Origin: Leptasterias polaris
Taxonomy: Eukaryota > Echinodermata > Asteroidea > Forcipulatida > Asteriidae
Reading direction: 5' to 3'
Length of the DNA stretch: 64,000 nucleotides
NCBI GenBank assembly: GCA_037783415.1
Contig: JAZGTN010000073.1
Location: 6,510,001-6,574,000, forward strand
The notes beneath the pieces were generated by a model. The model did no database searches and was not told where the DNA came from. It worked only from the letters and a program-made list of their open reading frames with translations. A program made the translations under genes and the position numbers. Each line of letters starts with the position of its first letter. Position 1 is the stretch's first letter. Positions 51,829 through 64,000 of the stretch are shown here, one piece after another.

Positions 51829-54800
51829 GTAAGTACAAAAATACCCTTTGCAGGGCTCAAAATTAACTCCGGGCCGGAGGCCAGTGGTTTTAGTATTCAG
51901 ACTTTTATTGTATCTTTCTTTTGATAATTTTGCCTATAAATGAGCATTGACAAAAAGCAATCTCTGACCCTACCTTTAATGGAATACTAACAGTAAGACC
52001 AAATGAACAGCTGGGTAGAATCACTGTAAAGCACTTCAATTCAGTGTTTAAAAGTGCCTAATTTTACTATTATTAATCAATTGAATAAGTTCATTTGCTT
52101 CTTTAACCCTTTCAATACCGCATTTTTTATAGGGGTCACACTGCTGTGTACCGCAGTTTTTCACACACACACACACAAAAAGCAACGTGCAGTGTTCACA
52201 TTTTTTCAATCTTGATTTTCTGTGTGAAGACATATTTTTGTGGAAAAACTTTATGCATACAATTTGTAGCTTATGAAATTACCTTTTATATGATGTCAAA
52301 TTTGTATACATTATCTTTATGTCCTTTGTCACCTCGATCGGCACGAATGGGTCGAGGCCCGCCGAGTCCACGCCCAAGCCCACGGCGTTGAACGGGTACC
52401 GTGCTCGGTCCAGCTACCGGTATATCGTCAGGATAGTTGTCATAATTGAACGTGCCTGGCAACGAAACATCACGAGTTTCATCTGAATCTTCACTAGGTT
52501 CTTCTTCAGATATTTCCAAGTCCAATTCGGAGTCACTTACGACAAATATTTCAACCAAAACCTCCAGGTCACGAACAGCCATGATGGTGATTTTTTGTCG
52601 GGGAAAACGGAAGCGTGAAATCTGGAAGTACTGCTGCATGCAATGTAATTTTTCTCGGAATATCGTAATGGCGACCCCCTATACAATACACACCATTGTG
52701 AAGCTCGATAAACAAGCTACCCGCCTATATAAAGGTCAACAGCAGAGGGCGCCAAACCAAATAATTACAGGCTCTCAAACGCCGCTGCTTTTTGTGTCGA
52801 GTAAACTCGACATTAGTACGGAAGCACTACACGGCGCACTGTCGAGTGAACTCGACAATGGTATTGAAAGGGTTAACTGAGGACTGATCACAAAACCCTG
52901 AGGACTGATCACAAAACCCTGGGGACTGATCACAAAACCCTGGGGACTGATCACAAAACCCTGGGGACTGATCACAAAACCCTGGAACATTGTTGTGACT
53001 GTAGTTATCTCCTATTCCCCTCTCATTGAAACAGGAGCCTTACCGCTGAGCCCATCAGCTGGACCTTCTCGGATAATTTGCAAGGTGGTGGCATCATTGA
53101 AGATAACCATGTCGATGTGGAACTGCAACACTTAGAGTTTGAGCCAAACTTTGACGGGTTGGACACCCAGCAGTTCTCACAGTCACAGGTAAAACAAAAT
53201 TCATTACAAAAAATTTAAAAAAATCTTTGATTTCTTTCTTATTTCCTGTCTGTCTTGAAGGCTATTTGTTTATCTGAATATGATGAAAATTTTACTATAA
53301 ACTTGTTATTTGAAAGTTGCTAGGAAAATGAACATTTTTCATGAAGTCATCGAAAAGTGATTGTCATGGAAATGTTTTTATTGATGTTTTTGTAATTCAT
53401 GAACATTCATTGTTTTCATTTTTTTTTGTTAACAAAAATTACATGTCTGGTTGTAAATTATATGTTGGTAATTCACGTAATTTAGTTGTATGGAAGATTT
53501 GCCATAAAGTATAGTATCACCCGTTCTTTTTATGGAGACTCAAGAGGGCTCACTTTATTCTTCTGCCGTGGACAGCATTTCTTACGCAAGCAGCACACTC
53601 CTTTCATTCTAGTAATCCTCCCTGCAGTATTGAAATGGTATCACCCACAGAAATAAAAACAAGTTCGTTAGTTTGTTGACAGATTGCAACTTGTCAATAA
53701 CAAAACTAGTTGTATTCAAATAGGAAAACTAATATATTGGGTCCTTTCATTAGTCATTCTAAAATGGGGTGTGAATTTTTGTATCTAGATGTAAACAAAG
53801 AAAGTATTATCAAATTATTGAAATTTGATTAGATACATGCCCAGTACTTTATGGAACAACACTGTTACAAATACATTAATGATATTCAGATTGATACAAA
53901 TTGAATGAATGTCTGCTAGAAGTTTGTTTTGTAAGGCTTTTCCTTATAATTTATGCCCCTCACAGAGTGTACTTTATTCCACCCCTTGTGTGTGGAGATA
54001 ATGGTCTCTCCCATAACAGCCTGAACAAGTCTGAGCTTGTCTGTGGCACTGAATAATAAGCAACAATAGTTCATGCCTAAATAAATCCATGATATAAGGT
54101 CACTGGCATGTGAACCACAACTTAATGCATATTCAGATCTTCTGAAATCCCATAACTGTAATTGGCTGGCCACCTTCACCATGAGACAAATAAGGAAACT
54201 GTTTTACTGAATATGGAATGCGAGGTCTCGAGTGCTCATGTTTATTCATAAGATACGGTGCCCTGAAAGTAGTTCGGGCAACTTGGCTGCTGATGGACTA
54301 ATGATAAACTGAAATCAAAAGTAGATATTTCATTTGGGAGTTTACTAAACGAGGGAATGTCAATTGATTGCTACGACGCCAATCCTAGCATGCAGTGGCT
54401 ATGTAATATCGGGCTCACAATGGTCAGAGAAACACAGGTAAAATTTCTTCATTTTCACTCTAAAGAAATATTAAGATGCTTGACTTGATTGTGTATGAAC
54501 CAAATTTATTCATGTTACCTGTTTGTATAGTTTGACATTATTGCACAATATTTCTTATTCTCTGAGGGAAAAAGTTTTGGGGTTTGATTTTGAAGTTTCT
54601 TGTGTAGATTGTAAATGAGGCGATGACATTGTGCAATAAAATGCCACCTGGCACTGAACTGTAATGACGTGAGACCAACGTTGCTGACTTCAAAGATATT
54701 ATCAATCAAACTATTATATTTATAATGCTTCATGTGCAGAAGTAGTGTATGATTGTAGCAGGATTGTAATGTATATTAAAATTATTTAATATTTTATGCA

Positions 54801-57800
54801 ATAATAACCTTTAGAAAAGTGTTTGAAACTTTGAAAATGGGAATAGGGTTTTTAATGCATTTAAAGATTGTCATTGAAAAAATAATGCATTTTTTAAAAT
54901 TTCGTACGGATAGTTTAATATGCGTGTCTGTTTAAAAAATAATTAAGTTTTGGGGTTTTTTTTTGCAGTTTTTTTTTTCTGCGTTGTGTTGCTAATGGCT
55001 TTGGAGATTTTGTCATGAACATTAATCAATGTTCATAATGTTTTAACCCAATTGGCTCTCCATACAATTGACCCTTGAACTCAGTATGCAAATTAGTCCA
55101 TTTAAATGGGCTGTTGTTGCCAGAACCAGTGGTGGATAATCTCTGACCGGGTTCAAATCCCAACTGAGTAGTATGCCTACATGTACAGTGTAGATTATGA
55201 TCTCCTACTGGAGGTTCAGGAGTGGGTGGGGAAGCACCGAGTATACAGTGCACAAAGGTATGGTCAGAGATTGGTTTTTGTCAACGCAATGCTGTGATAT
55301 AGACAACATTATCAAGAAAGGTACACAATAGAAGTCACATACGAAAGTTTCAGCAGAAGGCAGTGTCTACTTGTTGAGAAAACGGCAAAAATCTGTCACA
55401 GTATTTTCATAAGAAGTAAAATCCCTCCACATTTTTAGCGAGGTGACAGTGGGTACTGCTTCTCTGGCCATTCCTGAACGTACACCAACCCTCAGAAATC
55501 TGTAAAACAATTCATGCGTGAATCGTTTCTCAGATTCAAATATTTGTTATTGATTTCTAATCCAAGGGGGAAATATTTAGATAAAATAATTTTGCAGGAT
55601 ACTTACTACGTTACCATCTTTATAACAAGTAAGCTTTCGGTTAAAAATTACACTATTTTTTTCCGGGGTCATCAGTATGTATGACCCTACTTTAAACGCA
55701 AATTTAAAAAAAAAAGTTGTTGACAATGTCTGATATACATGTGTAAGGCTTGGTGTGGTATCAAGTATTGGAGAAATATATGTCAAAAATGCTGTTCTCA
55801 TCAGGGAAGTTGTTTTTGAAGCGTTGAGAAATACAAGCAAGATAACTTGAAACATAAATAAGGAAATAGGCCTACGTGATACATGGTACATTGATTTTCT
55901 CATGAGACCACCTGTGTTTAAAAAAGAACTTTTCAAATTTTAAATGAAATTTAGTTCTTTGATTAAAAAAATTAAAAATAAAAAATAAAAAATATTAAGT
56001 TTATTGATAATCACTCTAAAAATTGATGGCAGTAGAACATTTATTGTTTAGAGTTACAGCGGCTTTCAATAGTATAAAGCATTTTGAAAACATTTCAGCT
56101 CGAAGTAATGTGGTTATGTAAAAAGATATCAGTTTTTATGCCCCCAAATTTGAATCTGAGAAACGTTTCTGTCAGAAACATTTTTCAGATTGTGTATTCC
56201 TGTTAGGGATTATTTTCCCTACGGGACATATTTGCTCCGAATTTTCTGCGATATCTCAAAAATGCGACCATCTTTTGAAATGAAATTTGCACAGGTTATC
56301 TACATTTATATGGGATTAAATCAGTCAAACAGTTCCAAAAACCAAAGGTATACTTCGCCTTTAATGGTTATTTGTATTTCATGCCTTAACGAGATTGATT
56401 GGGTTTTTCCTCATGTTTGATGAAGCGTTCTACCAGCTGGCATTCATTTGATGGTTCCACGAATCCAGATAGGTCAGTTGGAGGGCAACTAAATGCATCT
56501 CTGTCATGTGATCATAGCGTCACTTGAATAAAAAGATCTTACAGTGTCGGTTAACTGTAACCGCTACAAGATCATCAAAATCCAACTGTGTAAATTGTTT
56601 GATTCTGTTGGATTCGGGGCTGCACATTATGCGGTACCGCTTTAATAAGAGTCCAACAGTTTGGGTGTTGAGTTTACCATATGGTGTTAGATTTTGTTAA
56701 AGTGAGGAAGGATCCTAGAACTCTGCGGAGTTCAATTTAATGCTTAATTTTCCAATGGTTTGGGGTTGAACAAAGTACACATCAAATTCATGAGCGTTTA
56801 AGATTCACTTGGTTTAAAGTGCCTCCATATATATGTTTATCACAGTGTAGCTCTTTCTGTCAGGATCCCTGTAGACATTTATGTTAATGCCAGTACTGAT
56901 TTTCATTTCATTAAAAGGGACCCAGCTATTTTGTCCCCATCCAGCCTGAGGTATTGTCTGAGTTGATGGCTGCGGCTGTTGCTAGGGGTGTTGCTAAGGC
57001 TGTTGCTGAGGAAAGCCTAGATGCTTCAATGCATGTTGATATGGTGATCTAGCCTCAGCTGTAGACACTATTGTATGTACATGTAATTAGAAAATGGCCT
57101 TGATTTTCCTTTGAGTTGAATAAAGGAAACAACGATGGTTAAAATAGTCCCTTGTAAAGATTTTTCCTTTTTTCCAAAAAATATTCATAGATCTGCCTTT
57201 GTGCTCAAAACTTCTTGAAAACATGTCAATTAAACATTTTAAGGGAATTTACATAATATTTATAATAATAACAGCATTTATAAAGCGCCATTTATCCAAG
57301 AAATTGCTCAAAGTTAATGTCAACATCTGTAGTTGTTCATTTTATGGTGATGTAAAGAGTCTGTAAATCCTCTAATAAGTAGTGCCCTGGAAGTTCAAAA
57401 TCTCACTGCTTATCACCAATATGACACAACCCATTTTGAGGATTTGTTACGGTGTACATATGTACATGTACATGTATTCACTATACATGTCACCCAAATC
57501 GGTCTTTGAGAAAATGATGTTGAAAAGATGAAAAGCAACTGTTTATCTGATGTCTTTCAAGATCTGTTGTTATTTTCCACTCTTGATTCACCTTGAACCA
57601 GTTACACAAGTCTCGAGCTGCAAATTCACAGCTGATGAGCAATCTCTGCATGCAATGAATACTGTATGGAAGATTGGTTTGCAGCGAGTAGTTTTAAAGT
57701 AATTTACTCACCGGCTGGACCTCTTGGAGAGAGTTTTAACTAGTCATCAGGTCATCAGCTGATTTTACTGACACATGGGTAACGGACCAAAAATATCGCT

Positions 57801-60800
57801 GTTGAAGTACCCTCTTGATCAAATGTCAAGCATACATGGAAGGCTTATTGCTCGCTGTAATTTGGTCTAACAGTAAAAAATGCTTGGGTTGAAACGTGAG
57901 GCGGTCGTTATGTGAAGATCTAATTTTTTATTTAATTACTTCCTTTTGGGGGGGGGGGGGGGCGTTGGGCTAGGATGCAGGAGAAGTGGATGGTAATGGT
58001 ATCGTGGAAGACTGAAAGTTTATTGATTAGCAATGAGTCCATGATCTGCATTGGTACGAGTAGGTGTTGAAGGAATTCACAAACTTGGCTTCTTCTCATG
58101 GCTTTTGTAAAATACATGTACGTACCTAAGTTTGAAATAACTCAATTATGTACCTACATGTACTTCATCTTTGGTTTTGTTGGATTGGGATGGGGAGGAG
58201 TGGGGGAGAATGCAAGTGCTGTTTCGTAGAAAGAAAACATTATTGGAAAATCAGCCTTTTTAACAATCTTGGATACAGAATTATTCCTCTTTTCCTTCAC
58301 TCCAATTTGCTTTGGTGAAGTTACGACATTTTCAGAAACCTACATGCTGAGCTCACAATCAAAATAAATAGCTTTGGTAAAGAAGGATGAATGGCAAGAA
58401 CCCACACTACACTATGCAGAATCTTCTGATTCAAATACATTTAATTACAAGTGTTTCAAGAACACCGTGTACATGTATAGAACATGAATAGCAAGCTCAT
58501 TGATGTGAAATGTAATTACTGTGGTTTGATCATGGACTAAGGGCAAGGTCAAGCTAAGTGAGGGAGGACTCCGAAGGAGGGGGGGGGGGGGGGGTTGTCA
58601 CGTCATACAGGCTGCTAAATTAAGGAGATGATAACAGCGACGCTATTACTAATTCGGCTCATGCGGTATGCTGTGTACAAGATTATCGAAATGAGTTATT
58701 GATCAGTAGCTGTAAATCTTCAGTATGTAGTTCGTGATTTGTATCTTAAGGCTTCGGAGGAAGCTGGCATGGTTAGGTGTTGTTTTCTATCATGTCATGT
58801 GACTACAGAATCCATGGACTAGAATCCCAAGGAACTTTTTGAACAGAAAGACAACTAGGATGAAACTCTTTAAGTTGATGGTGGACTTGTGAGAAGAAAC
58901 ACCACTTGAAGGAATTTCTCATTTGTATATTTGGCCTAGAATTACATGAAGGAGGCCTTGGCCCTTGTTGCTCTGGTATTGGCCTTGTTGCCATGGTTGC
59001 CCCTTCAGTTGTTTCCCATGGATTGTAAAGATTTCTCAAAGGAAGTGGCCCTTGCAAAATGAAAATGGCGTTGCCCTCTCATGAATAAAATAAAAGAGTA
59101 AGGGCGGTATGACTATGTGTAGTGTCTCTGTATATTCCATAAAACTTCTATAAAATATTTTATTTATTTATTTATTTCGTGTTTATCCTGGGGGAACCTT
59201 TTTAGTGTTTTTCAAAGGTGCCCAGCAAATATAAACATTCATTAAAAAAGAAAATTGTGGGGGACAATACATGTACAAAGATATTATAGAGAATATGGGA
59301 AATTGATTATAGGCACTTAGGTAAGGTTGATTAAAATCAATACACCACAGTCTTTAGTCAATGAGTCAGTTAAAGTTACAACAAATTTCTTTTTATCATT
59401 TTACATTTTTTTTTTTTCATTCTTTATTTACCTCCACACAAACAGCCCCACACAGACACAGCGCTGTGTTACACACACTCTTTGGACATTCCTTTGTTCT
59501 CCACATTTAAAAAAAATCATAAAACTGGTGTAGATGTATTGGTGTATGTCCACATATATTGTTTCAAAATCCCGTGTGGACCTCTTGTTCTCAGGTCCGT
59601 ATTTCCTATGTAATGCTTACCCAAACCTACCCAGATGTAGAAATGGCAAACTCCTCAGCTGTTGATGAGAACTCAGTGTGGGTAGTCACCATTATTGTTG
59701 CCATGGTTGGCTGGCTTATCAAGGTTACAGGTCAACTATTGATGAGTCATTCTCTGGATTGAGGAAAGCCATTTTGGAGAGGCTTTTGTTTAGGGAGACA
59801 GCTCTGTGCAGTAACACCATGTTATTATATCCACTGTGGTGTGTAGAAATGTTCTTATAAATAAGAATTTCTCCAGCTTGTCTATATCTGATTGTATCTA
59901 CTGTGCTGTGCAGAATTATTCTTATAAGAATTTCTCCAGCTTGTCTGTATCCTGCAGAGTAGATTGAGGAATCAGGTGAATGCATCGCTCTGCTCGGTCA
60001 GTGTCAAACCTAATGATGCTATGTGTTGCTTAGCAATGAATCCATGTAAGTGGATTTAATTGGTGCTAGTGTACATGTATGTAGGACTAGGAGGTGTGTA
60101 CTGTTATCCTTGCTCTAAAGCAGTTTGCAAAGTTGTTTACTTCTCATGGCTTGTGTTTTACATGTAAGTATTTATGGCTCAAGGATTTACACAATTGTTT
60201 TTCATGTTTGAGTTGGATTTGTAATTGTTGTAGAATTTTCAGGCCGGACGCATCGTTCTTAAAAGGGCAAGGGCACCAAGGTGTTTTCTCCTTGGTAAAA
60301 GGCACCTCTATGAGGAAATTATAAATTTCTACTGGAACATTTCCGGGGGCACCAAGGCAATGACCAGGGGCAATGGAGGCAATTACCTTTGTTGCCTCCA
60401 TGATGCATCAGGTCTGCACTGTTAAAAATGGTATTCTTGAAGTAAGAAAAACAAAATTATTTAAAGAAACAAATTATTGTGTCCCTCCCTAGAAAATGTT
60501 TCTACTAAAAAATTTGAGAGTGACACACAAAAAAATTCCTTAAACAAAATGTTTTCTTATGTCAAGAATACCAATTTTAGCAGTGATGAATTTTCGAGTC
60601 ATTGTACTGTAGTATCTTGCTTAAGTGTGTCCATGGTTTTATACTGCATAATAAACAACTTTTCATTTCTCTGTTTCTTCCAGACCCAGTCCTTCCAGCC
60701 CAACATGTTTCCCGACACCGCAGTCCCTGGGTCAGCCCTTACTGACCACACAGAGTATCCTACAGAAGTAACCACTACCCCACCACCAACTAGTGCTGCC

Positions 60801-63800
60801 GCCCAAACACTACCAAGCAAGTATGTTACATCACTCTATCTGAAATCTCAGAAACACTTAACTTCCATCAGTAGTAGACGCTGAAAGCTGGTACATGACC
60901 CCACTTGACCTCACAATGTAGAGTCAATCATGATCCACATTCAAATCAAGTGACTTTGGCTCTGGCTATCCACATTTCAGCCAAAGCCACTGCGGAAGCC
61001 ATTAATTCGGACTCCGTCATCCGGTGGTAAGTGTGATCAATCTTGATCCGCTTAGGAGAAGTCCAAGCTAAGGATTTCCTTGTAGAGTCGTCTCTTCATG
61101 CAGATTGCAGATCTCAGACCAACATGAAGCTCACAATTTTTGATTCATCTAAAGACAATTTAGCCACTTAATCAACCCTCATTGCGAAGTAGAATGTGAT
61201 ATCACTGTGACGATGGGGGCCACAACTCATCAATTCTAGACGAGTAAGACAAACATTGACAGTAATTTCATTTGTGAATTTCTCTTTGTCTTATTTCTAG
61301 TGTGGATTATCCCGGCGAATACGAATTTGAGATCTACCTCGGTCAGCCGACCTCTACCGCTGCCAAAAGCGTCAGTTGGACTGTAAGTTGGATGCTCAGA
61401 GTTTGGGAGAACCACTGCTAACCCTGTGGTTGTCAGTCTTTCAATGTACGACCAGGGTTAATTCAATATTTAAAAACTCAAATTGTCTGTAAATTTTAAA
61501 ACAGTGCATTTAAATTACTCGATTGCGCACATTATTACAACAAATGTTAAATTTGCAACACTGTCATGGTTCTCTACATGAAGAAAGCGCAACAGGCTGA
61601 TCAGGCATCCAATACGCAAAACAACAAATTTAAAGCATACAAAATTTAACAATTTTTTGAAAGTAGATTTTTGATAAAATCCCCCTAAATCATAAAATAA
61701 AACAATTTAAAATGCTCTGGATTACACAGTAGAGCTTTTAAATTCAAACACAAATTTCAAGTTAAAAACATTCTGAGAACCTCGTTTCAATTTAGCGTCC
61801 TTTGTCCAAACTTGCTTAATTTGGGTCCAGAATGCCCCACAAATTTGAAAAGTCCTTAGGGGAGAACCCTGACTGGGCATCTAGACATCTCTTTGGCCAT
61901 CACCATGGATACCTATGCTGCTTCATCAGCAATATTGAAGTATTAGCAGAAGAAATGATCTGAGATAGCCACAGTTAAAACTTATGAAGTTGATCATGGC
62001 CTTATACTTTCAATCCCAAACTCTACGCTTGTTATTGTGGACACTTAGTGATATTCATTTCAGTGACTGGACTGTATCAAATTCATCCTGATCATTGTAT
62101 TCGTTACCATATCAACAAGAAGGCCACTATCATCTCCACATATCAGGTTTCATTGATGCTAGCTTTGAATACAAACCAACTGGGGATATTGAGTTTCCTC
62201 CTTGTTTGATCACAGTGGATTTAGTGAGATCAAAGACATTCATTGGTCAAGAAAGTCCAGAGGAATCCAGAAATCTGGTTTTGTTTGCGATGCTGAATGC
62301 CTTGAAAAGGTCAAATAGCAAGCACGCTGATAAAGAAGCGAGTGAAAAAAACTGTTGAAAAGATCTTTAATAAAGATCTTCAATAAATATAGAAAGTGGG
62401 TTTTAAAAATGTCCTTTTTCCTTGAGGTTCAAAAGAACTTCAACTCCTCCTGTAAAAATAATAAAGAAATTAAAATGTGAGAGACTTCTCCCCTCAGGTA
62501 ATTTTGTCTTTTAGCAGTTCACTTTGGAGGGTTCACGCAAAACTCGCATTTTGTGGAGATGCGTTCCGTTTCCACTAGGGGTCAATTCCGGGCAAAAATA
62601 CTTAATTAGACAAAAGAGTAACGATAAAAAAACCATTACAAATATAATTCAGTTTGGTTAAAACATAAATGTCTTTGTTTTTCTTACAGTACTCTCCTGG
62701 TTTAAAGAAACTCTTCGTTGACAAGGATAAGGCGTGTCCTGTGATGTTCAAGACGTCGTCAGAGCCTCCTCCTGGAAGTTATATCAGGGCAATGCCCATC
62801 TTTAAGAAACCTGAATATATCCAAGAACAAGTCCGAAGATGTCCAAACCACGCTGGACCCCAGTCAGGTCAGTTTGAATCTGTCTTCTTATTTTTATCCA
62901 GATCCTCCCAAATCCCCTGGATACGATTGATATTGACTGATGAGATAATTGCATCTTGAACACACCCATTCTTTAAGGCCAGGTAATTGCTTGGGTTTTG
63001 AATTACTGCCAACTTTACAGTAAAAATCTTTAGTAAGATTTGAAACTTTGCACGGTTGAGATACAATCTAGTAAGGTTGGCAGTCACACCATATACAATA
63101 GTAGGATTTGTAACTTTGCATGGTGGATAAGTCTAGTATTAAGGTTCGCAGTGACATTATGTACATAAGACTGTCTCTATGAGTTGCGGTGGTTCTCAAA
63201 TAAACTGCTGGATTAGCAAGTAAATGTTTTGATCAGTTTGCTCTGATCATTTTCAGCATCCTCCTGAGCATACTGATTGACCGCTTAGACAATATTCCCA
63301 TAGACATTCAAGTGGAGTTGCCCTTTGCAAAATAAAAACAGCCTTACCCCTCAAAGACTATTTTCGTGTCCTAAAGTAGCTCCTTGTGGTTTATTACTTG
63401 ATATTTTAAGTAAAAAAGTCACATCCCTTTCCGACGATCCCCTGGCTGCCACTTCCAGGTTGTATTGTAAACTTGGGTGTGCTACACAACAGTGTATGGC
63501 TTCTGACTGGCACTCTGCAAAAAGATATTGACCATCAACAAAGGGCTAGATAGCTCACTTGGTAGAGGGCTGGCACATTAGTCTGTCGTTGGTTCAAATC
63601 CTGCTCAGTCAATGTTTCTCTGTTCAATCCCAAATTAAAAAGCATCTAGTTTGAATATATTTTCCTTATTCTTGCAGAATCGTCATCCCAACACATCATC
63701 ACATGCTCCGAACCGTCAGCATTGTACAATGAGGACAGCTCTACTGGCAGGTTGAGTGTAATCATGGAATACAAGATGCCTCAGATCGGCACTGAGCACA

Positions 63801-63891
63801 CCACCTACCTCCTCACCTTCAAGTGCTTTTTGTCTTGTGTTGGTGGTTTAAACAGACGACAAATACAGACGGTATTCACCCTGGAGAACAA
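51689..63891 (+). CDS. p53/p63/p73 family transcription factor (3' part beyond window)
   Basis: The family are DNA-damage and developmental transcription factors that bind RRRCWWGYYY sites as tetramers. Six coding exons are present: 51689-51828, 53035-53188, 60684-60820, 61301-61382, 62690-62867 and 63678-63891. They join in frame to 301 residues. Residues 31-41 read [11 protein letters not shown], with F34, W38 and I41 spaced like the MDM2-binding F/W/L triad. A Pro/Thr linker follows. The DNA-binding domain starts at about residue 146. The zinc ligands are all present: C222 and H225 (VRRCPNH), C280 and C284 (KCFLSCVGG). R290 matches human R248. The motif reads NRRQ rather than NRRP. The last DNA-binding exons, tetramerisation domain and any SAM domain are missing. 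Which vertebrate paralogue it equals cannot be decided; an ancestral-type gene is likely. Confidence 0.96.
52103..52876. mobile_element. piggyBac-like remnant in p53 intron 1
   Basis: The body 52107-52872 (766 bp) has ends CCCTTTCAATACC and GGTATTGAAAGGG, with TTAA on both sides, the piggyBac signature. On the minus strand from 52582 to 52286 a 98-residue frame has an acidic start ([19 protein letters not shown]) and a basic Gly/Arg stretch, as in piggyBac transposase N-termini. The catalytic part is gone. CTCGACA repeats lie at the right end. Confidence 0.85.
52286..52582 (-). pseudogene. Remnant N-terminus of a piggyBac-like transposase
   Basis: It starts [20 protein letters not shown], runs through an acidic tract and [15 protein letters not shown], and then stops. 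Only the non-catalytic N-terminal part remains. The family call rests mainly on the surrounding TTAA-flanked ends. Confidence 0.5.
52879..52985 (+). repeat. Five 21-bp tandem repeats
   Basis: GGACTGATCACAAAACCCTG recurs at 52881, 52902, 52923, 52944 and 52965. The array starts two bases after the right TTAA of the piggyBac-like element, close to the p53 exon 2 acceptor. Confidence 0.95.
53035..53188 (+). CDS. p53-family exon 2 (coding)
   Basis: The acceptor is cattgaaacag and the donor TCACAG|gtaaaa. It encodes an acidic, Gln-rich segment ([10 protein letters not shown] and DTQQFSQSQ), probably the second transactivation region. Confidence 0.9.
53189..60683. other. p53 intron 2 (7.5 kb)
   Basis: Repeat-bearing intron. 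It holds a tRNA-like fragment near 55110-55250, an element copy of the GTATACTTYGCCTTTAA family at 56020-56368, a Harbinger-like relative (56950-57066), G runs at 57948-57962 and 58579-58596, and a short MITE at 60242-60420. An alternative promoter, as in vertebrate p53 genes, could lie here but I see no proof. Confidence 0.7.
60684..60820 (+). CDS. p53-family exon 3 (Pro/Thr linker)
   Basis: The acceptor is ctgtttcttccag and the donor AGCAA|gtatgt. It encodes [20 protein letters not shown] through [16 protein letters not shown], a proline/threonine-rich linker before the DNA-binding domain. Confidence 0.9.
61301..61382 (+). CDS. p53-family exon 4 (start of DNA-binding domain)
   Basis: The acceptor is cttatttctag and the donor TGGACT|gtaagt. 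It encodes [20 protein letters not shown] and KSVSWT, equivalent to the first strands of the p53 core. Confidence 0.95.
62095..62358 (+). pseudogene. Unidentified coding-like fragment in p53 intron 4
   Basis: A frame of 87 codons without an ATG start reads [34 protein letters not shown] and [12 protein letters not shown], then a stop followed by AATAAA at about 62371 and 62383. Composition is protein-like, but I do not recognise the family. A retrocopied gene end or an alternative terminal exon are both possible; an upstream in-frame TGA at 62089 blocks simple extension. Confidence 0.35.
62690..62867 (+). CDS. p53-family exon 5 (zinc site, first half)
   Basis: The acceptor is gtttttcttacag and the donor CAGTCAG|gtcagt. 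It contains [35 protein letters not shown] and VRRCPNH with two of the four zinc ligands. Confidence 0.97.
63544..63612 (+). mobile_element. tRNA-like SINE head in p53 intron 5
   Basis: GGCTAGATAGCTCACTTGGT and GGTTCAAATCC give A- and B-box-like blocks. It matches the minus-strand copy at 33238-33330. It ends 65 bp before the exon 6 acceptor. Confidence 0.6.
63678..63891 (+). CDS. p53-family exon 6 (zinc site, second half)
   Basis: The acceptor is attcttgcag and the donor GAACAA|gtatgt. It encodes [20 protein letters not shown] and [19 protein letters not shown], with the last two zinc ligands and the minor-groove Arg. The exon carrying the equivalent of human R273 lies beyond the window. 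Confidence 0.97.
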
Positions 63892-64000
63892 GTATGTTTG
63901 GCTCTTTGGGTTTCCATCTCCGAATTCAACTTCTTCTTTTTCTTTTTGTCCTACTTTTGCATTTGGTTGTACAGCCACCCTATACACTGGTGCCACAGAC

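Noticed and set aside
52775..52990. Frame of seven-residue repeats (GFVISPQ)
   Set aside because: It is a reading of the 21-bp tandem repeat, in an intron of the p53 gene and on its opposite strand.
55577..55936. 119-codon minus-strand frame in p53 intron 2
   Set aside because: Hydrophobic and low-complexity, no family resemblance, and sits in intronic repeat sequence.

Overview
This is a repeat-rich, intron-rich animal nuclear segment of about 64 kb. The introns have canonical GT/AG boundaries. The four recognisable protein genes look like those of an invertebrate deuterostome. An echinoderm, perhaps a sea star, is my best guess from the compact conserved exons, the long introns full of short inverted-repeat elements and tRNA-derived SINEs, and the very frequent octamer TACATGTA. 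That species call is inference; no sequence could be searched.

Layout. (1) About 584-2731, minus strand: the 3' part of an ICAD/DFF45-like gene (DFFA), the inhibitor and chaperone of the apoptotic nuclease CAD. It has a CIDE-N exon, a short linker exon carrying a VEVD/G caspase-like site, and a DFF-C exon. The last exon runs into a 436-bp inverted-repeat element (239-674) that supplies the last 29 residues and the stop codon. (2) 6441-10874, plus strand: a complete four-exon PIGP gene, a subunit of the enzyme that starts GPI-anchor synthesis. CRE, CCAAT and YY1-like motifs lie between these two divergent genes. (3) 17737-23373, minus strand: a complete nine-exon AP2M1 gene, the mu subunit of the clathrin adaptor AP-2, 431 residues long. 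(4) 23.4-51.5 kb: a 28-kb stretch with no gene I can support. It holds SINEs, MITEs, minisatellites, duplications, perfect palindromes and a 2.2-kb Mutator-like candidate. (5) 51689 to the window edge, plus strand: the first six coding exons of a p53/p63/p73 gene, from the MDM2-binding motif to the middle of the DNA-binding domain. The rest lies beyond 64000.

How the genes relate. ICAD and p53 both act in apoptosis, while AP2M1 and PIGP are housekeeping genes of endocytosis and GPI anchoring. Nothing in the sequence shows that they are co-regulated. I did not find a new multigene system. The most notable material is mobile DNA acting on genes. One element rewrote the ICAD C-terminus; removing it in thought, with one TA target copy, leaves an open frame. 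A hAT-like element with an exact 8-bp target duplication sits in a PIGP intron and itself carries a Harbinger-like element. One MITE is nested inside another in an AP2M1 intron. A piggyBac-like remnant lies in p53 intron 1. The Mutator-like candidate upstream of p53 has ends that resemble p53 response elements.
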